From contig VRUH01000021.1 in NCBI GenBank assembly GCA_019456185.1, positions 1 to 59,015 of the forward strand: a stretch of 59,015 nt of DNA. The letters are read 5' to 3'. Of this stretch, positions 8,860 to 17,463 are shown piece after piece (within the stretch, counting starts at the first letter, position 1; every line of letters begins with the position of its first letter). This stretch comes from Candidatus Glassbacteria bacterium (lineage in GTDB: Bacteria; Gemmatimonadota; Glassbacteria; GWA2-58-10). Below the pieces are notes generated by a model that did no database searches, was not told the DNA's origin, and saw nothing but the letters and a program-made list of their open reading frames with translations. Both the position numbers and the translations under genes were made by a program.

Positions 8860-10034
8860 CGATGTATTCCCCCTTGCGTCACATTCCATCGATTTTCCGG
8901 AAAGGCCGGCCGATCCAGTTGACCTTCTTCGTGACCAGGAAATGCAACGCCAACTGCCCCTGGTGTTTCTATCTGAGAAGCGCCGACGGCGCGGCCGGCG
9001 ACGGCGAGGACCTGTCGTTGGACGAAATCCGCAGAATCTCCCGGTCCCTGGGGCGGCTGTTGTGGGTCGCCTTCTCGGGAGGCGAGGTTTTCCTGCACGA
9101 CGGCCTGGTGGAAATGAGCGCGATCTTCCACGACCAAAACAGGCCTCCGATCATGCTGTTTCCAACCAACGGCCTGTTGCCGGAAGTGATCCGGGATCAG
9201 ACCGAACGGATTCTCCTGCGTTGCCCGAAAAGCGTGATCGTCGTCAAGGTCTCGGTCGATGGGCTCAACGGCGCTCACGATGCGTTGCGCGAATCGCCCG
9301 GCGGTTTCGACAAGGCCATGGAAACCTATCGGTTGCTGGGCGATCTTCTCGACAGGTATCCGAATCTCGAACTGGGAATCAACACCGTCTTCTTTTCCGA
9401 GAACCAGCACCGGATGGACGAGATCATCGATTTCGTCGCGGGCCTCGCCCCCCAGGGCACCCATACGATCTCGATGGTCCGCGGCAATCTCCTCGAGGAA
9501 CGATACAAGACGGTCGATGTCGAAAAATACCGTCGCGCCATAGACCGTCTGGAGCATAACTTGAGGAACCGGACGGCCAACATTCACAAGTTCGCGGGCG
9601 CCCGTCTCAAGGCCGCGCAGGATATTCTGCAACGTCGATTGATCCATCGAACCCTGATCGAGGGTCGCCGGCTGGTTCCCTGTTATTCGGGAAGGTTGAG
9701 TCTGGTCCTGACCGAATCCGGCGAGGTCTATCCCTGTGAAATCCTAACAACAAGTTTCGGAAACGTGAGGGACCATGGCTGCGATATGGGGAAGATGCTA
9801 CGCTCGAAACAAGCCAAAGAAGTATTGAAACCCATTATGGCCAGCGCCTGCCACTGCACCCACGAATGCCATTTCATCATGAACATACTGTTCAATCCGA
9901 GGCTGTATCCCGCGCTCCTCAAGGAGTACCTCAATATAAGCGGTATTCGCCCGGCGCCCGCCGTGGCGCCGGCTTCCCCCGATGAAAAAGCATCCTGTCC
10001 ATCCACAGCCAAAACAGGCTCCGCAGGCCCGTGA
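8856..10034 (+). CDS. Radical SAM protein with SPASM-like C-terminus
   Basis: 392 aa. The radical SAM 4Fe-4S motif CNANCPWC (C-x3-C-x2-C) is near residue 30, followed by WVAFSGGEVFLH, the SAM-binding GGE region. A C-terminal Cys set (CYSGRLSLVLTESGEVYPC, then CHCTHEC) suggests an auxiliary cluster of the SPASM/twitch type. It starts in an ATGA overlap with the GT2 gene. Its last 104 bases overlap, on the opposite strand, the end of the B12-type radical SAM gene. The substrate is not evident; the GT2 partner hints at modification of a glycan, lipid or peptide precursor. Confidence 0.85.
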   Translation: MTMYSPLRHIPSIFRKGRPIQLTFFVTRKCNANCPWCFYLRSADGAAGDGEDLSLDEIRRISRSLGRLLWVAFSGGEVFLHDGLVEMSAIFHDQNRPPIMLFPTNGLLPEVIRDQTERILLRCPKSVIVVKVSVDGLNGAHDALRESPGGFDKAMETYRLLGDLLDRYPNLELGINTVFFSENQHRMDEIIDFVAGLAPQGTHTISMVRGNLLEERYKTVDVEKYRRAIDRLEHNLRNRTANIHKFAGARLKAAQDILQRRLIHRTLIEGRRLVPCYSGRLSLVLTESGEVYPCEILTTSFGNVRDHGCDMGKMLRSKQAKEVLKPIMASACHCTHECHFIMNILFNPRLYPALLKEYLNISGIRPAPAVAPASPDEKASCPSTAKTGSAGP

Positions 10035-11415
10035 TGGCGGTCTTGCAGTCGCTCCAGCTCCGTATGGCGCCAAGCCTGCGGACAAGGAACGAGGGCCGCG
10101 AATAGAATCTCCGGAAAGCCAACTGTCGGGCCTTCAGAATCTCGTCTCTGGTCATGGTGTGGGGGACGAACGCCGCGCCCTGATAGGTGAAGTCCAGGAG
10201 ATCGCCGGAAACGGCGCCATATTCCTCGGCGCGGTCGTACAGCGGCGTCCCGGGGAACGGCGTGATGGCGTGAAAGTTGGCCAGGTCGGGATCCAGTTCG
10301 ACGGCGAAATCGATGGTTCTGAGGGCATCGTCAAAGGTCTCGCCGGGAATTCCGAACATGAACGGCACGCTTACCCTAAGACCCACCTTCTTGGCCGCGC
10401 GCACGGCGTTGCGTATCTGATCGAGGGTGATGCCCTTGCGCAGCGTGTTGAGGTTCCTTTGCACGCCGCTTTCGCCGCCGATCAGGATCGCCCAGCAGCC
10501 GGCGTCCTTCATCGCCGCGAGCAGAGGTTCGTCCACCTGGTTCGCGCAGGCCGAGGCAAACCAGGTGAAGTCGAGGCGGCGGCGCTTGATCTCGCCGGCG
10601 AGCCGCATGGCCCGGCCATAATCGGCGGCAAGGGAATCATCAATGAACTTGATTTCGCGGTAGCCCTGTCTGAGGCACAGTTCGATTTCTTCCAGCACGT
10701 TTTCGACGCTGCGAAAACGGACACCGCGGGTTCCGCCCTTTCTCTCCTTGTCGATCTGGAAACAGAAGACGCAGCGCCGGTCGCATCCTCTCGAGGTGGT
10801 GATGACGGCGACAGGCTTTCTTCTGTATGTGGCCGGCGCCGGGATGTAGCGGCTTCCGTCGCCCAACAGCTCCCGGGCCGGGAAAGGCAGCCTGTCCAGG
10901 TCGGCGATCAGGGGCCTTGGCGGGTTGCGGACGATGTTGCCGTTTTTCCTGGCCACCACGCCCGGAACGCCTACCAGATCCATTCCCGATCGGAGCCGCT
11001 TCAGGATCTCGACGACGGTTCCTTCGCCCTCACCGACGACGACCGCGTCGATCCCCTCGCCTCCATCGCCCAGGCACCCGTCCTGTGCCACCGTTGGATA
11101 GGGCCCGCCGACGCAGGTCAATATCTGCCGGTCGAGCGCCTTGATATCGGCCGCCGTCCTCACCGCTCCAGGCCAGCCGAAGGTCGTCGAATAGATGCCC
11201 GCGAAGTCGGGTTTCATTCGGTCGACCCGGCGCAGTATGGCTTCGTGAGTCAAGAACGACCCGTCGAGGAACTCGACCTCGTGGCCGGCCTCGACAAGGG
11301 AGGCCCCCACGTAAAGGGTTCCGAGGGGCTGCCAGTAATTGATTTGCGAGCCGGCGGTCCTGGTCGAAAATATCTCCTCGGGCCTCCAGGCCGGGATGAT
11401 CAACGCACATTTCAT
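9931..11415 (-). CDS. B12-binding-domain radical SAM protein
   Basis: 494 aa. The N-terminal ~150 residues match a cobalamin-binding Rossmann domain (start CALIIPAWRPEE; YWQPLGTLYVGASL; IVVGEGEGT-like VVGEGEGTVVEIL). The radical SAM core has SRGCDRRCVFCF (C-x3-C-x2-C) near residue 215. The overall layout is that of BchE/HpnP/HpnJ-like enzymes, which methylate or rearrange lipids, tetrapyrroles or sugars. It begins in an ATGA overlap with the FAD oxidoreductase upstream, so the two are co-translated. Specific chemistry cannot be assigned. Confidence 0.85.
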   Translation of the reverse strand: MKCALIIPAWRPEEIFSTRTAGSQINYWQPLGTLYVGASLVEAGHEVEFLDGSFLTHEAILRRVDRMKPDFAGIYSTTFGWPGAVRTAADIKALDRQILTCVGGPYPTVAQDGCLGDGGEGIDAVVVGEGEGTVVEILKRLRSGMDLVGVPGVVARKNGNIVRNPPRPLIADLDRLPFPARELLGDGSRYIPAPATYRRKPVAVITTSRGCDRRCVFCFQIDKERKGGTRGVRFRSVENVLEEIELCLRQGYREIKFIDDSLAADYGRAMRLAGEIKRRRLDFTWFASACANQVDEPLLAAMKDAGCWAILIGGESGVQRNLNTLRKGITLDQIRNAVRAAKKVGLRVSVPFMFGIPGETFDDALRTIDFAVELDPDLANFHAITPFPGTPLYDRAEEYGAVSGDLLDFTYQGAAFVPHTMTRDEILKARQLAFRRFYSRPSFLVRRLGAIRSWSDCKTAITGLRSLFWLWMDRMLFHRGKPAPRRAPGEYRLY

Positions 11416-12839
11416 GGGCGCGCCTCCGCCAGGGCCGATTCGTCGCAGCCGTGGGAGCGCAATTCCGGATTTCCGGCGATGATCTCTTCGGCCGCGGAGA
11501 TTCCCGATTCGATGGCGTGATCCATGTTGAAATACCTGAACGTCCCGCCCCGTCCGATCACCCGCAAGTTCCCGAATGTCTCCAGGTAATCGCGGATTTT
11601 CCGGCGGTTCTCGTGGTGGCTGACTTCAAAGACAGGATAGGCGTTGGGAATCCTCAGGACCAGGCTGTCGATCACCTCGTGCCTGAGGATGAACCCCAGG
11701 CCTTCCAGGCTGGCGACGGTGGTTTCGACCAGGGCATCATCAGCCGTCCTCCAGAGACCGTCGCCGCGGAAGCAGAAATGCTCGGTGACCAGGAGGGTCT
11801 TTCCCTCCGGGGCCATTTTCGCGCTCCAGTTGGTCGGTTCGTGTATTCGCCCGAACGGTATCTGGCGCCCGGGCACGTATATCCAGGTCAGGTCGGTAAC
11901 CCTCGGACGGTCGATCATGACCGTGACCATCAAAAGGTCCCGGAATCGAAGCCCGGCCGCCGCCTCGAGGATCTCTGCCGGCGGTTTCGGATCGAGCAGG
12001 CGCACCAGGGTGTTGAGGGGGATGCTGGAGACGAATTCCGCGGCCCGGTGGAGACGGGTTTCGTTCCCCTTTCGCACCGTCACGCTATCGATCTTGCCGG
12101 TGGAATGATCGACCCGCACGACCGTTGTGTCGGTCAGAACAGGGTTGTTTCTTTCGATTTCCCGCCGCAGTCCCTCGGCGATCATCCCGATCCCCAACGG
12201 AGGAAAGAGGAACTTGCGGGCAAGAGTGCGCACGTTTCCGCCGCCGGGACCGTACAACGCGTCCCTGGCGGCGACCCACAAGGAAAGGCCCTGGATGCGC
12301 CACTCGGCCAATTCCTTGGCGATAAGGCCGCACTCGATGCCCCAGACCTTTTCGCTGTATTCCTTGATGAAAATGTCGAACATGGCGCGGCCGAAACGGT
12401 GCACCATCACGTCCTCGAACGATCTTATCTCGGTTTTGCGGAAAAGACGGCGAAGCCGTTCGGCGGAATAATCGAAAAGAATCGCCGACGTTCCGCGGAC
12501 GCCCAGGCCCCGGAACGCGTTCAACAGTCTCCACGGGTAGTCGAAATACTTTCCGTTCAGGAGGACCTTGCTCGAGCGGTCCACTTCCAGAAAATCACCG
12601 TCGAGGATATCCTTGACCAAATCATCGACCCTCTGGTTGTCGGTAATGAACCGGTGCCCTCCAAGGTCGAACCTGAATCCGTTGTGCTCCATGGTCCTGG
12701 AAAGGCCGCCGACCGCCCTTTCCCTCTCGATGACGAGTACGTCCGCGCCCGGCCCGGACAACAGATTGCCCGCCGTGAGGCCGGCGAGGCCCGCGCCCAA
12801 GATCACCACGTCCCAGGCTTCGCCGTCATTCATATTCAA
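11412..12839 (-). CDS. FAD-dependent oxidoreductase (amine oxidase / UDP-galactopyranose-mutase-like)
   Basis: 475 aa. An N-terminal dinucleotide-binding motif (VVILGAGLAGLTAGNLL) is followed by an acidic strand end (VIERERAVGG) and the FDLGGHRF motif found in protoporphyrinogen oxidase-like and UDP-galactopyranose-mutase-like flavoproteins. A C-terminal segment (GRGGTFRYFNMDHAIESG) completes the FAD site. It is co-translated with the B12 radical SAM gene downstream and close to glycosyltransferases, which favours a role in glycan or lipid synthesis. Members of this superfamily act on many substrates, so the activity is open. Confidence 0.8.
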   Translation of the reverse strand: MNMNDGEAWDVVILGAGLAGLTAGNLLSGPGADVLVIERERAVGGLSRTMEHNGFRFDLGGHRFITDNQRVDDLVKDILDGDFLEVDRSSKVLLNGKYFDYPWRLLNAFRGLGVRGTSAILFDYSAERLRRLFRKTEIRSFEDVMVHRFGRAMFDIFIKEYSEKVWGIECGLIAKELAEWRIQGLSLWVAARDALYGPGGGNVRTLARKFLFPPLGIGMIAEGLRREIERNNPVLTDTTVVRVDHSTGKIDSVTVRKGNETRLHRAAEFVSSIPLNTLVRLLDPKPPAEILEAAAGLRFRDLLMVTVMIDRPRVTDLTWIYVPGRQIPFGRIHEPTNWSAKMAPEGKTLLVTEHFCFRGDGLWRTADDALVETTVASLEGLGFILRHEVIDSLVLRIPNAYPVFEVSHHENRRKIRDYLETFGNLRVIGRGGTFRYFNMDHAIESGISAAEEIIAGNPELRSHGCDESALAEARP

Positions 12840-12875
12840 GGGAGATTCCCGCCGCCTAATGCAAAAGATAGCGGC

Positions 12876-13103
12876 TCATTCCGACAGCAGTTTCTTGTAA
12901 TAGTCTTGCATCTCCTCGTCCATTCCGGCGGCCCCGGCATCTCCGTCCCCCGCCCCGGCGCCGTAGCTGCCGGCCTCGACGGCCTCGAAATATCCGGGCT
13001 CGACGCCGGTCTTGAACGACACGGAATACCCCAGAAGAGAGGCCAAGAGGCCCACCGTAATAACTGTTAGCACCCAAAGAGCGGTGCGCACTGTACTAGT
13101 CAT
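12876..13103 (-). CDS. Small membrane protein A, paralogous to its upstream neighbour
   Basis: 75 aa, ATG at 13103 after a GA-rich ribosome binding site. One N-terminal membrane segment (ALWVLTVITVGLLASLLGYSV) is followed by a Gly/Ala-rich linker and an acidic C-terminal helix MDEEMQDYYKKLLSE. The same layout and C-terminal pattern (DE-x-M-x2-YY-x2-L) occur in the gene directly upstream, so the two are duplicates. No named family was recognised. The position after TusA and YeeE/YedE genes suggests a sulfur-trafficking role, which is inference. Confidence 0.75.
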   Translation of the reverse strand: MTSTVRTALWVLTVITVGLLASLLGYSVSFKTGVEPGYFEAVEAGSYGAGAGDGDAGAAGMDEEMQDYYKKLLSE

Positions 13104-13129
13104 TCACCCTCGCCCTATTCACCCTCGCC

Positions 13130-13324
13130 CTATTCGCCTTCGGCGGCGAGGCTGCGGTAATACTCCTCCATGGACTCGTCCACTTTGGATTTCAGTCCGA
13201 CCTCCCCGCTTTCACCGCCGCCCCCTATCAACCCGACCTCGACCATGGGCGGCACGGTGTAGCCTATCAAGTAGCCGATGAAACCCGCCACTATGATGGT
13301 AACAATCCAAAAATCGGTTTTCAT
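13130..13324 (-). CDS. Small membrane protein B, paralogous to its downstream neighbour
   Basis: 64 aa from the ATG at 13324; a TTG two codons earlier is less likely because AGGTGGG lies at good spacing from the ATG. One membrane segment (FWIVTIIVAGFIGYLIGYTV), a Gly-rich linker and the C-terminal helix VDESMEEYYRSLAAEGE. The C-terminal DE-x-M-x2-YY-x2-L pattern matches the next gene. The 26-base gap to that gene contains a duplicated 15-base unit (ATTCACCCTCGCCCT). It lies 22 bases after the TusA-like gene, probably in the same transcript. Confidence 0.75.
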   Translation of the reverse strand: MKTDFWIVTIIVAGFIGYLIGYTVPPMVEVGLIGGGGESGEVGLKSKVDESMEEYYRSLAAEGE

Positions 13325-13346
13325 AACCAACCCACCTCTTAGACCA

Positions 13347-13592
13347 CTAGGCCTTGCGTATGTTCCATATGAACTGGCCGCCCTCCTGGCTCTTTTCGAT
13401 TATTTCATCGCCCTTGTTATCGCACATGGTGGCGATCGATTCCCCCGACGAGGGGTTGTCGAAGGCGACTTCGATAACGTCTCCGGGGTTCACCTTTTCA
13501 AGCGCCTTCTTGGTGTAAATCTGCGGATGCGGACAAACATAGCCCTTCACGTCGAGCAGATAGACGCCATCGGCTTTCTTTTTGAACTTCAT
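13347..13592 (-). CDS. TusA-family sulfur carrier
   Basis: 81 aa. The CPHP motif (GYVCPHPQIYTKKAL, Cys near residue 20) is the TusA/SirA-family sulfur-binding site, where the Cys carries a persulfide. The remainder (VNPGDVIEVAFDNPSSGESI) matches the family's two-layer fold, and length is normal. It is 35 bases downstream of the YeeE/YedE transporter, a frequent pairing in which the carrier receives or delivers imported sulfur. In sulfur oxidisers, TusA-type carriers also feed the Dsr pathway. Confidence 0.92.
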   Translation of the reverse strand: MKFKKKADGVYLLDVKGYVCPHPQIYTKKALEKVNPGDVIEVAFDNPSSGESIATMCDNKGDEIIEKSQEGGQFIWNIRKA

Positions 13593-13627
13593 GGTCCCAG
13601 TTACCTTTTTCCTAAGTTGGGAGAAGC

Positions 13628-15100
13628 CTAGAAATCACAGGAGTTGAATTCTTTCGCCATTTTCCTCTCGGTCCACCAGTTGAAGACCTTAACTCCGACA
13701 AAGGCGCCGGCGAACATCCCTATTCCGAACAGCCATCCCGAAGGATCGCCTTGCGAGACCCTTACGAAAAAGGCTCCGACGTTGCATCCGAGGCCAAGCC
13801 GCGAGCCGATGCCCATCAGCGTGCCCCCGATAATGGCCCAGGTGGCGAGTTCCAGCGTCGTCTTCTTGAACTTGAATTCGTTGTGTAAAAGCGCCATCAC
13901 CGCGGCGCCGCCGATCAGGGCGAGCGACATCCAGTCGGCCGGGTTGACGGCGGGGTTGGGGATGCCGTTGACCAAGCCGAAATAGATGTTGTCCATGTTC
14001 TCCGTGCCGAGCTTCTGGAACGCCCAGCCGACCCATTGCGCCTCCTGGGTGGTCACATACCAGTATCCCGGATCGAAGACGGTTCCGTTGACCGATATAC
14101 CGAAGTCGAAACCCATTCTTTCGAGCAGCGTTCCCGCGTTCTTGACGCCGAACTTGACCCGCAGGCCTTGGATGACAAACATGTGCATCCCGGCCGCGAC
14201 GCCGAGAATAAGGCCGGCCATGGCGGTTCTCTTGTTGGCCGTGATCATCGCCCAATAGCCGGCCACGTCGTCGGCGAAGGTGGTCGCCGTTTTCCCTTCC
14301 TTCATCTTTTTCCGCAGGTAGCCCTTACGCGACCAGCCGTAATAGACCACGATCAGCAGCAGCGCCGCCGGGATGATGACGCCGATCAACAGGTTGCCGA
14401 CGAACGCCCCCATGAACGACTCGTTAAGCCACCCCGACATCTGCGCGAAGGTCGTCACCGGCTGGTCCCAGACATAACCGGCGAGGTACTGATCGACCCA
14501 GCCGTCACCGGCGTTGATGGACGGCGGCAACCCCTTGGCGACCGCCGAATCGTGCCAAGCCTGCGGCACCAGCTCGTTGGTCCATCCGCCCATGTTGACG
14601 AACAGCGCCTGGGCGACGCTGATCGACACCACCACAATCAGCGCCGAGCCGTTGCCTTCGCCGGTCTTATAGAGGGACCCCGAGGCGCAGCCGCCGGCGA
14701 AAACCATCCCCACGCCGAAGATGAATCCGGCGACCACCGAATGGAAACTGGTCGGGGCGGGGTGGAAGGTGCTCAGGCCGGTCGCCGTCACGAAGGCGCT
14801 GACCAGGGCGAACAGCACGGTGGCGATCATGATGCCGACGGCCATCCTGGGCACGCCGACCGCGAAGAGGTCCCGAAACGCCGAGGAAAAACAGAAGCGC
14901 CCGTACTGGAGGCACATTCCGTAAATGAACCCGAACCAGAGGTAGACGGATAAGTAAGCGTAATACTCGTTGTAGGAGTAGGTCCCTACGCTGACAATGG
15001 CGAAGAAAGCCGTTATCCCGAACGCCCAGCGGCGTTTCTTGATCATGTCGTCAGTCATCATTTCAACGTGACCAACGGCATTTGTTGTTACTGCCACCAT
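13628..15100 (-). CDS. YeeE/YedE-family sulfur-compound transporter
   Basis: 490 aa, strongly hydrophobic with about ten membrane segments. Two family repeats are recognisable by MCLQYGRFCFSSAFRDLF and FAGGCASGSLYKTGEG in the first half and LGLGCNVGAFF with QGDPSGWLFGIGMFAG near the end. Conserved Cys residues in these loops relay sulfur in the thiosulfate transporter TsuA/YeeE. The ATG at 15100 follows GGAGAGG. It is directly upstream of a TusA-like carrier, matching the known YeeE-TusA arrangement. Likely imports thiosulfate or a related sulfur compound. Confidence 0.9.
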   Translation of the reverse strand: MVAVTTNAVGHVEMMTDDMIKKRRWAFGITAFFAIVSVGTYSYNEYYAYLSVYLWFGFIYGMCLQYGRFCFSSAFRDLFAVGVPRMAVGIMIATVLFALVSAFVTATGLSTFHPAPTSFHSVVAGFIFGVGMVFAGGCASGSLYKTGEGNGSALIVVVSISVAQALFVNMGGWTNELVPQAWHDSAVAKGLPPSINAGDGWVDQYLAGYVWDQPVTTFAQMSGWLNESFMGAFVGNLLIGVIIPAALLLIVVYYGWSRKGYLRKKMKEGKTATTFADDVAGYWAMITANKRTAMAGLILGVAAGMHMFVIQGLRVKFGVKNAGTLLERMGFDFGISVNGTVFDPGYWYVTTQEAQWVGWAFQKLGTENMDNIYFGLVNGIPNPAVNPADWMSLALIGGAAVMALLHNEFKFKKTTLELATWAIIGGTLMGIGSRLGLGCNVGAFFVRVSQGDPSGWLFGIGMFAGAFVGVKVFNWWTERKMAKEFNSCDF

Positions 15101-15213
15101 CTAAACCGTCCCTCTCCTGAAATGATTTGAGGATAGCGAGTTCAAGATACATGATAAAAGTTTAATACGGCGAATATTTATTTAGAAACCCCAAACGCCA
15201 CCCCTGGCGCCGC

Positions 15214-16920
15214 CTACGGGGGAAGGTAAATCCCGACGATGGTCTTGAACCTGAAGACCCTGTCGGCCACGGCGAACTCCTTGGACAGGTGGTAGCCGGC
15301 GAGTCTTCGGGCGATCCGGGGCGGCGGCGGCTGGCCGTCGCGGCTGGCGATCACCACCAGCACCGTATCGTCACCCGGACTCTCGAGGCCGGGCGCGAAA
15401 TAGGGAGGGGTCTGGAATTCCCAAGTGAACCTCAACGGCGAGGTCTCGATCAGGTTGCGGGCGGGTGGCGGTTCCTGGTTGCCCCGATAGACGATTCGTT
15501 TCCCGGTAAACAGATCGAGAATGGGAACCGTAACGGCCGGATTGATGATCGACCGCGTCCGGGGCAGGGTGATGACTTCCACCTTTTCCACGTCCAGGGA
15601 ATCGAGGTATTCGCCCGCCCGCATCAGGTTGACGGCGCTGGTTCCCTTGAGGAACGGCAGGAACCCGACAAGGGCCGTCACCAGCGACGAGGCGACGGCG
15701 CAGGAAACGATGAACCTCCGTGTTTTGCCGTCGGCGATCTCCCTCAGCCCGTAGGCCGCCATCAGGGCCAGCATTGGAAAGGTGATGAGGATATACCTGG
15801 CCCGCCTCACGCCCAGAACCATGATAAGAAACAGCATCCAGCCGATGATCGCGTACTTGACATCCCTTTTTGCGACGGCGACGAAAATGGAGAAAACCGC
15901 CGCTACGGTGACGAAGGGATGGACCTGAAAGAGAAACGTGGACGTATGGCTCTCCCCCCACCGCGCCAGCCCGGGAACCTGGTAGTTCCACAATAATTTC
16001 AGTTGATCGGCGAAGACGCCGAATTTCATCGACAGGGCGGCGCCCGCGAGCAACAGCGTACTCAGCGAGATAACCGCGGCGCGGCGCAAAACCGTTCTCC
16101 GTCCGTATTTCAGGTGGGCCAGGAAAATGACGGGAACGACGCTCAGCATCACCCAGGTGGAATACTTGGACAGCATGGCGAGGGTTATCGCCACCGGCGC
16201 CGCCGCCAGGAAAGGCGCGCCGCCGTCCCTGACGCCCTTGATCGTCGTGTACACGGCCAGGGTCAGAAAGAACATGGTCGGGACGTCGACCAGCATCAGC
16301 GGAGGCTGGGTGAGAAGATAGGGCATGGCGAGGAGAAGCGCGCCGGCGCAGGCGCCGGTAGTCTGGTCCCACAAGGTCCTGCCGGTCAGGTAGGTAAGGA
16401 CCACGGTCGCGGAAAAGAGAAGGGTGGTGAACACCTGCACCGCAACCCGCGTCTCGCCGGACACGGCGAGGACCAGCCCTTGAAGGAAGGGGACCAGGGG
16501 AAGGTCGGTCCACGCCGCGATGCCCGTGCCCCATTCCCCGAGGAAATACCCGACGCCGTACAGTTCCAGATACTTGGCCTGCATGAAGTACCTGGCGGCA
16601 TCGACGATGACCTCGGGTTCCCCCCAAAAGAGCGCGGCGGCGGCGAACGACGCAACGAACAGCATCGCCGCTCGCCCGCGTTGGGGAAAGGAAACCCTGG
16701 AAACCGCGTAGGCGACAACGATGCCGGCGGCCAAGACAAGGAATATGGGAACGATATCGGTCCCGGCGAATGTCCACCGCCAACTGGTCAAGCGGTTGTC
16801 GTCGAGGGAACGGAGGACGAAAAGGCCAACGAACGTGGTCAGCGTCAGAAGGGAAATCAGGACGGTCGGGAGGCCCTGTTTGTCCTCTTCCGGCTTATTA
16901 CAGTGCGGCGCGATTATCAA
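15214..16920 (-). CDS. GT39-like membrane glycosyltransferase (ArnT/PMT type)
   Basis: About 568 aa from a TTG at 16920. The open frame extends to a GTG at 16998, but that would overlap the DsrH-like gene by 68 bases and adds a polar stretch, so I prefer the start just after that gene's stop. There are about ten or more membrane segments with a large C-terminal soluble part. The first loop holds acidic residues (EPEVIVDAARYF) typical of GT-C enzymes that use polyprenyl-phosphate sugars. LMLVDVPTMFFLTLAVY and YSTWVMLSVVPVIF are typical of the family. It may glycosylate an envelope lipid or protein; why it sits among sulfur genes is unclear. Confidence 0.8.
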   Translation of the reverse strand: MIIAPHCNKPEEDKQGLPTVLISLLTLTTFVGLFVLRSLDDNRLTSWRWTFAGTDIVPIFLVLAAGIVVAYAVSRVSFPQRGRAAMLFVASFAAAALFWGEPEVIVDAARYFMQAKYLELYGVGYFLGEWGTGIAAWTDLPLVPFLQGLVLAVSGETRVAVQVFTTLLFSATVVLTYLTGRTLWDQTTGACAGALLLAMPYLLTQPPLMLVDVPTMFFLTLAVYTTIKGVRDGGAPFLAAAPVAITLAMLSKYSTWVMLSVVPVIFLAHLKYGRRTVLRRAAVISLSTLLLAGAALSMKFGVFADQLKLLWNYQVPGLARWGESHTSTFLFQVHPFVTVAAVFSIFVAVAKRDVKYAIIGWMLFLIMVLGVRRARYILITFPMLALMAAYGLREIADGKTRRFIVSCAVASSLVTALVGFLPFLKGTSAVNLMRAGEYLDSLDVEKVEVITLPRTRSIINPAVTVPILDLFTGKRIVYRGNQEPPPARNLIETSPLRFTWEFQTPPYFAPGLESPGDDTVLVVIASRDGQPPPPRIARRLAGYHLSKEFAVADRVFRFKTIVGIYLPP

Positions 16921-16930
16921 ACGGCCCCTG

Positions 16931-17101
16931 CTACCATGAAACCACCTTGTCGCTCGAAAAAATGGCGTCGATGACGGCCTCATAGGAGAGGTCTTCACGC
17001 GACAGGTCGATGACCTCGACCTCGTTGTCCGGGGACTGTGTTTCGACGATCCGGGTGGATAGTTCGCCGGGTCCGCCGTTCAGGATATGGAGCAGTTTCA
17101 T
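16931..17101 (-). CDS. Small DsrH/TusB-like protein
   Basis: 56 aa, start MKLLHILNGGPGELSTRIVE, end KVVSW. The opening strand and length weakly resemble DsrH/TusB, the smallest subunit of the DsrEFH/TusBCD sulfur-relay complex. It follows two DsrE-type genes in the E-F-H order, which strengthens the call. There is no Cys at all, so it cannot bind a persulfide itself. It starts 29 bases after the DsrF-like gene. The family assignment is tentative; the frame is clear. Confidence 0.65.
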   Translation of the reverse strand: MKLLHILNGGPGELSTRIVETQSPDNEVEVIDLSREDLSYEAVIDAIFSSDKVVSW

Positions 17102-17130
17102 GGTTGCGTGGTTTCCATCCGATTATTGCC

Positions 17131-17433
17131 TTAGAGGACGATCAATTTGTCGGCCTTGTTGACCATCATGGCGTTTTCGAACTGTCCGGCGAAGACAATC
17201 GCATCGGAAATTCCTTCGGTGACGACCCCGTGCGCTCTGGCGCTGTGGTCGCAGACGCTGACGAAAACACCTTCCCGCCCGGCCAATTCAACGAAGGAGA
17301 CGTTTTCGAGCAGCCGGGCGCCTTGATCCATGGCGAAAATCATGACCTCGTGATCCTTTGCCGTGGCAGCGGCGACGAGTCCCAGGATGTGCCCGAGGTG
17401 CTTGTCCGTGTTCACCAATATCCCCAGCTTCAT
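17131..17433 (-). CDS. DsrE/F-like protein with a single cysteine
   Basis: 100 aa from the ATG at 17433; AAGGA lies eight bases upstream and an earlier in-frame start lacks one. The fold pattern MKLGILVNTDKHLGHILGL...EVMIFAMDQGARLL matches the DsrE/DsrF superfamily. The only Cys is in SVCDHSARAHG, at the position of the sulfur-binding Cys of many DsrE-like proteins. It is the middle gene of a three-gene DsrE-F-H-like set. Likely a sulfur-relay subunit; the partner may be the nearby TusA-like carrier. Confidence 0.8.
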   Translation of the reverse strand: MKLGILVNTDKHLGHILGLVAAATAKDHEVMIFAMDQGARLLENVSFVELAGREGVFVSVCDHSARAHGVVTEGISDAIVFAGQFENAMMVNKADKLIVL

Positions 17434-17463
17434 CCTCCGAATCCTTCCCCGCGGCGGCAATGT

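Noticed and set aside
11451-13070. 539-codon plus-strand open frame opposite the FAD oxidoreductase
   Set aside because: The minus-strand gene has FAD motifs and gene coupling; the plus translation lacks any recognisable domain.
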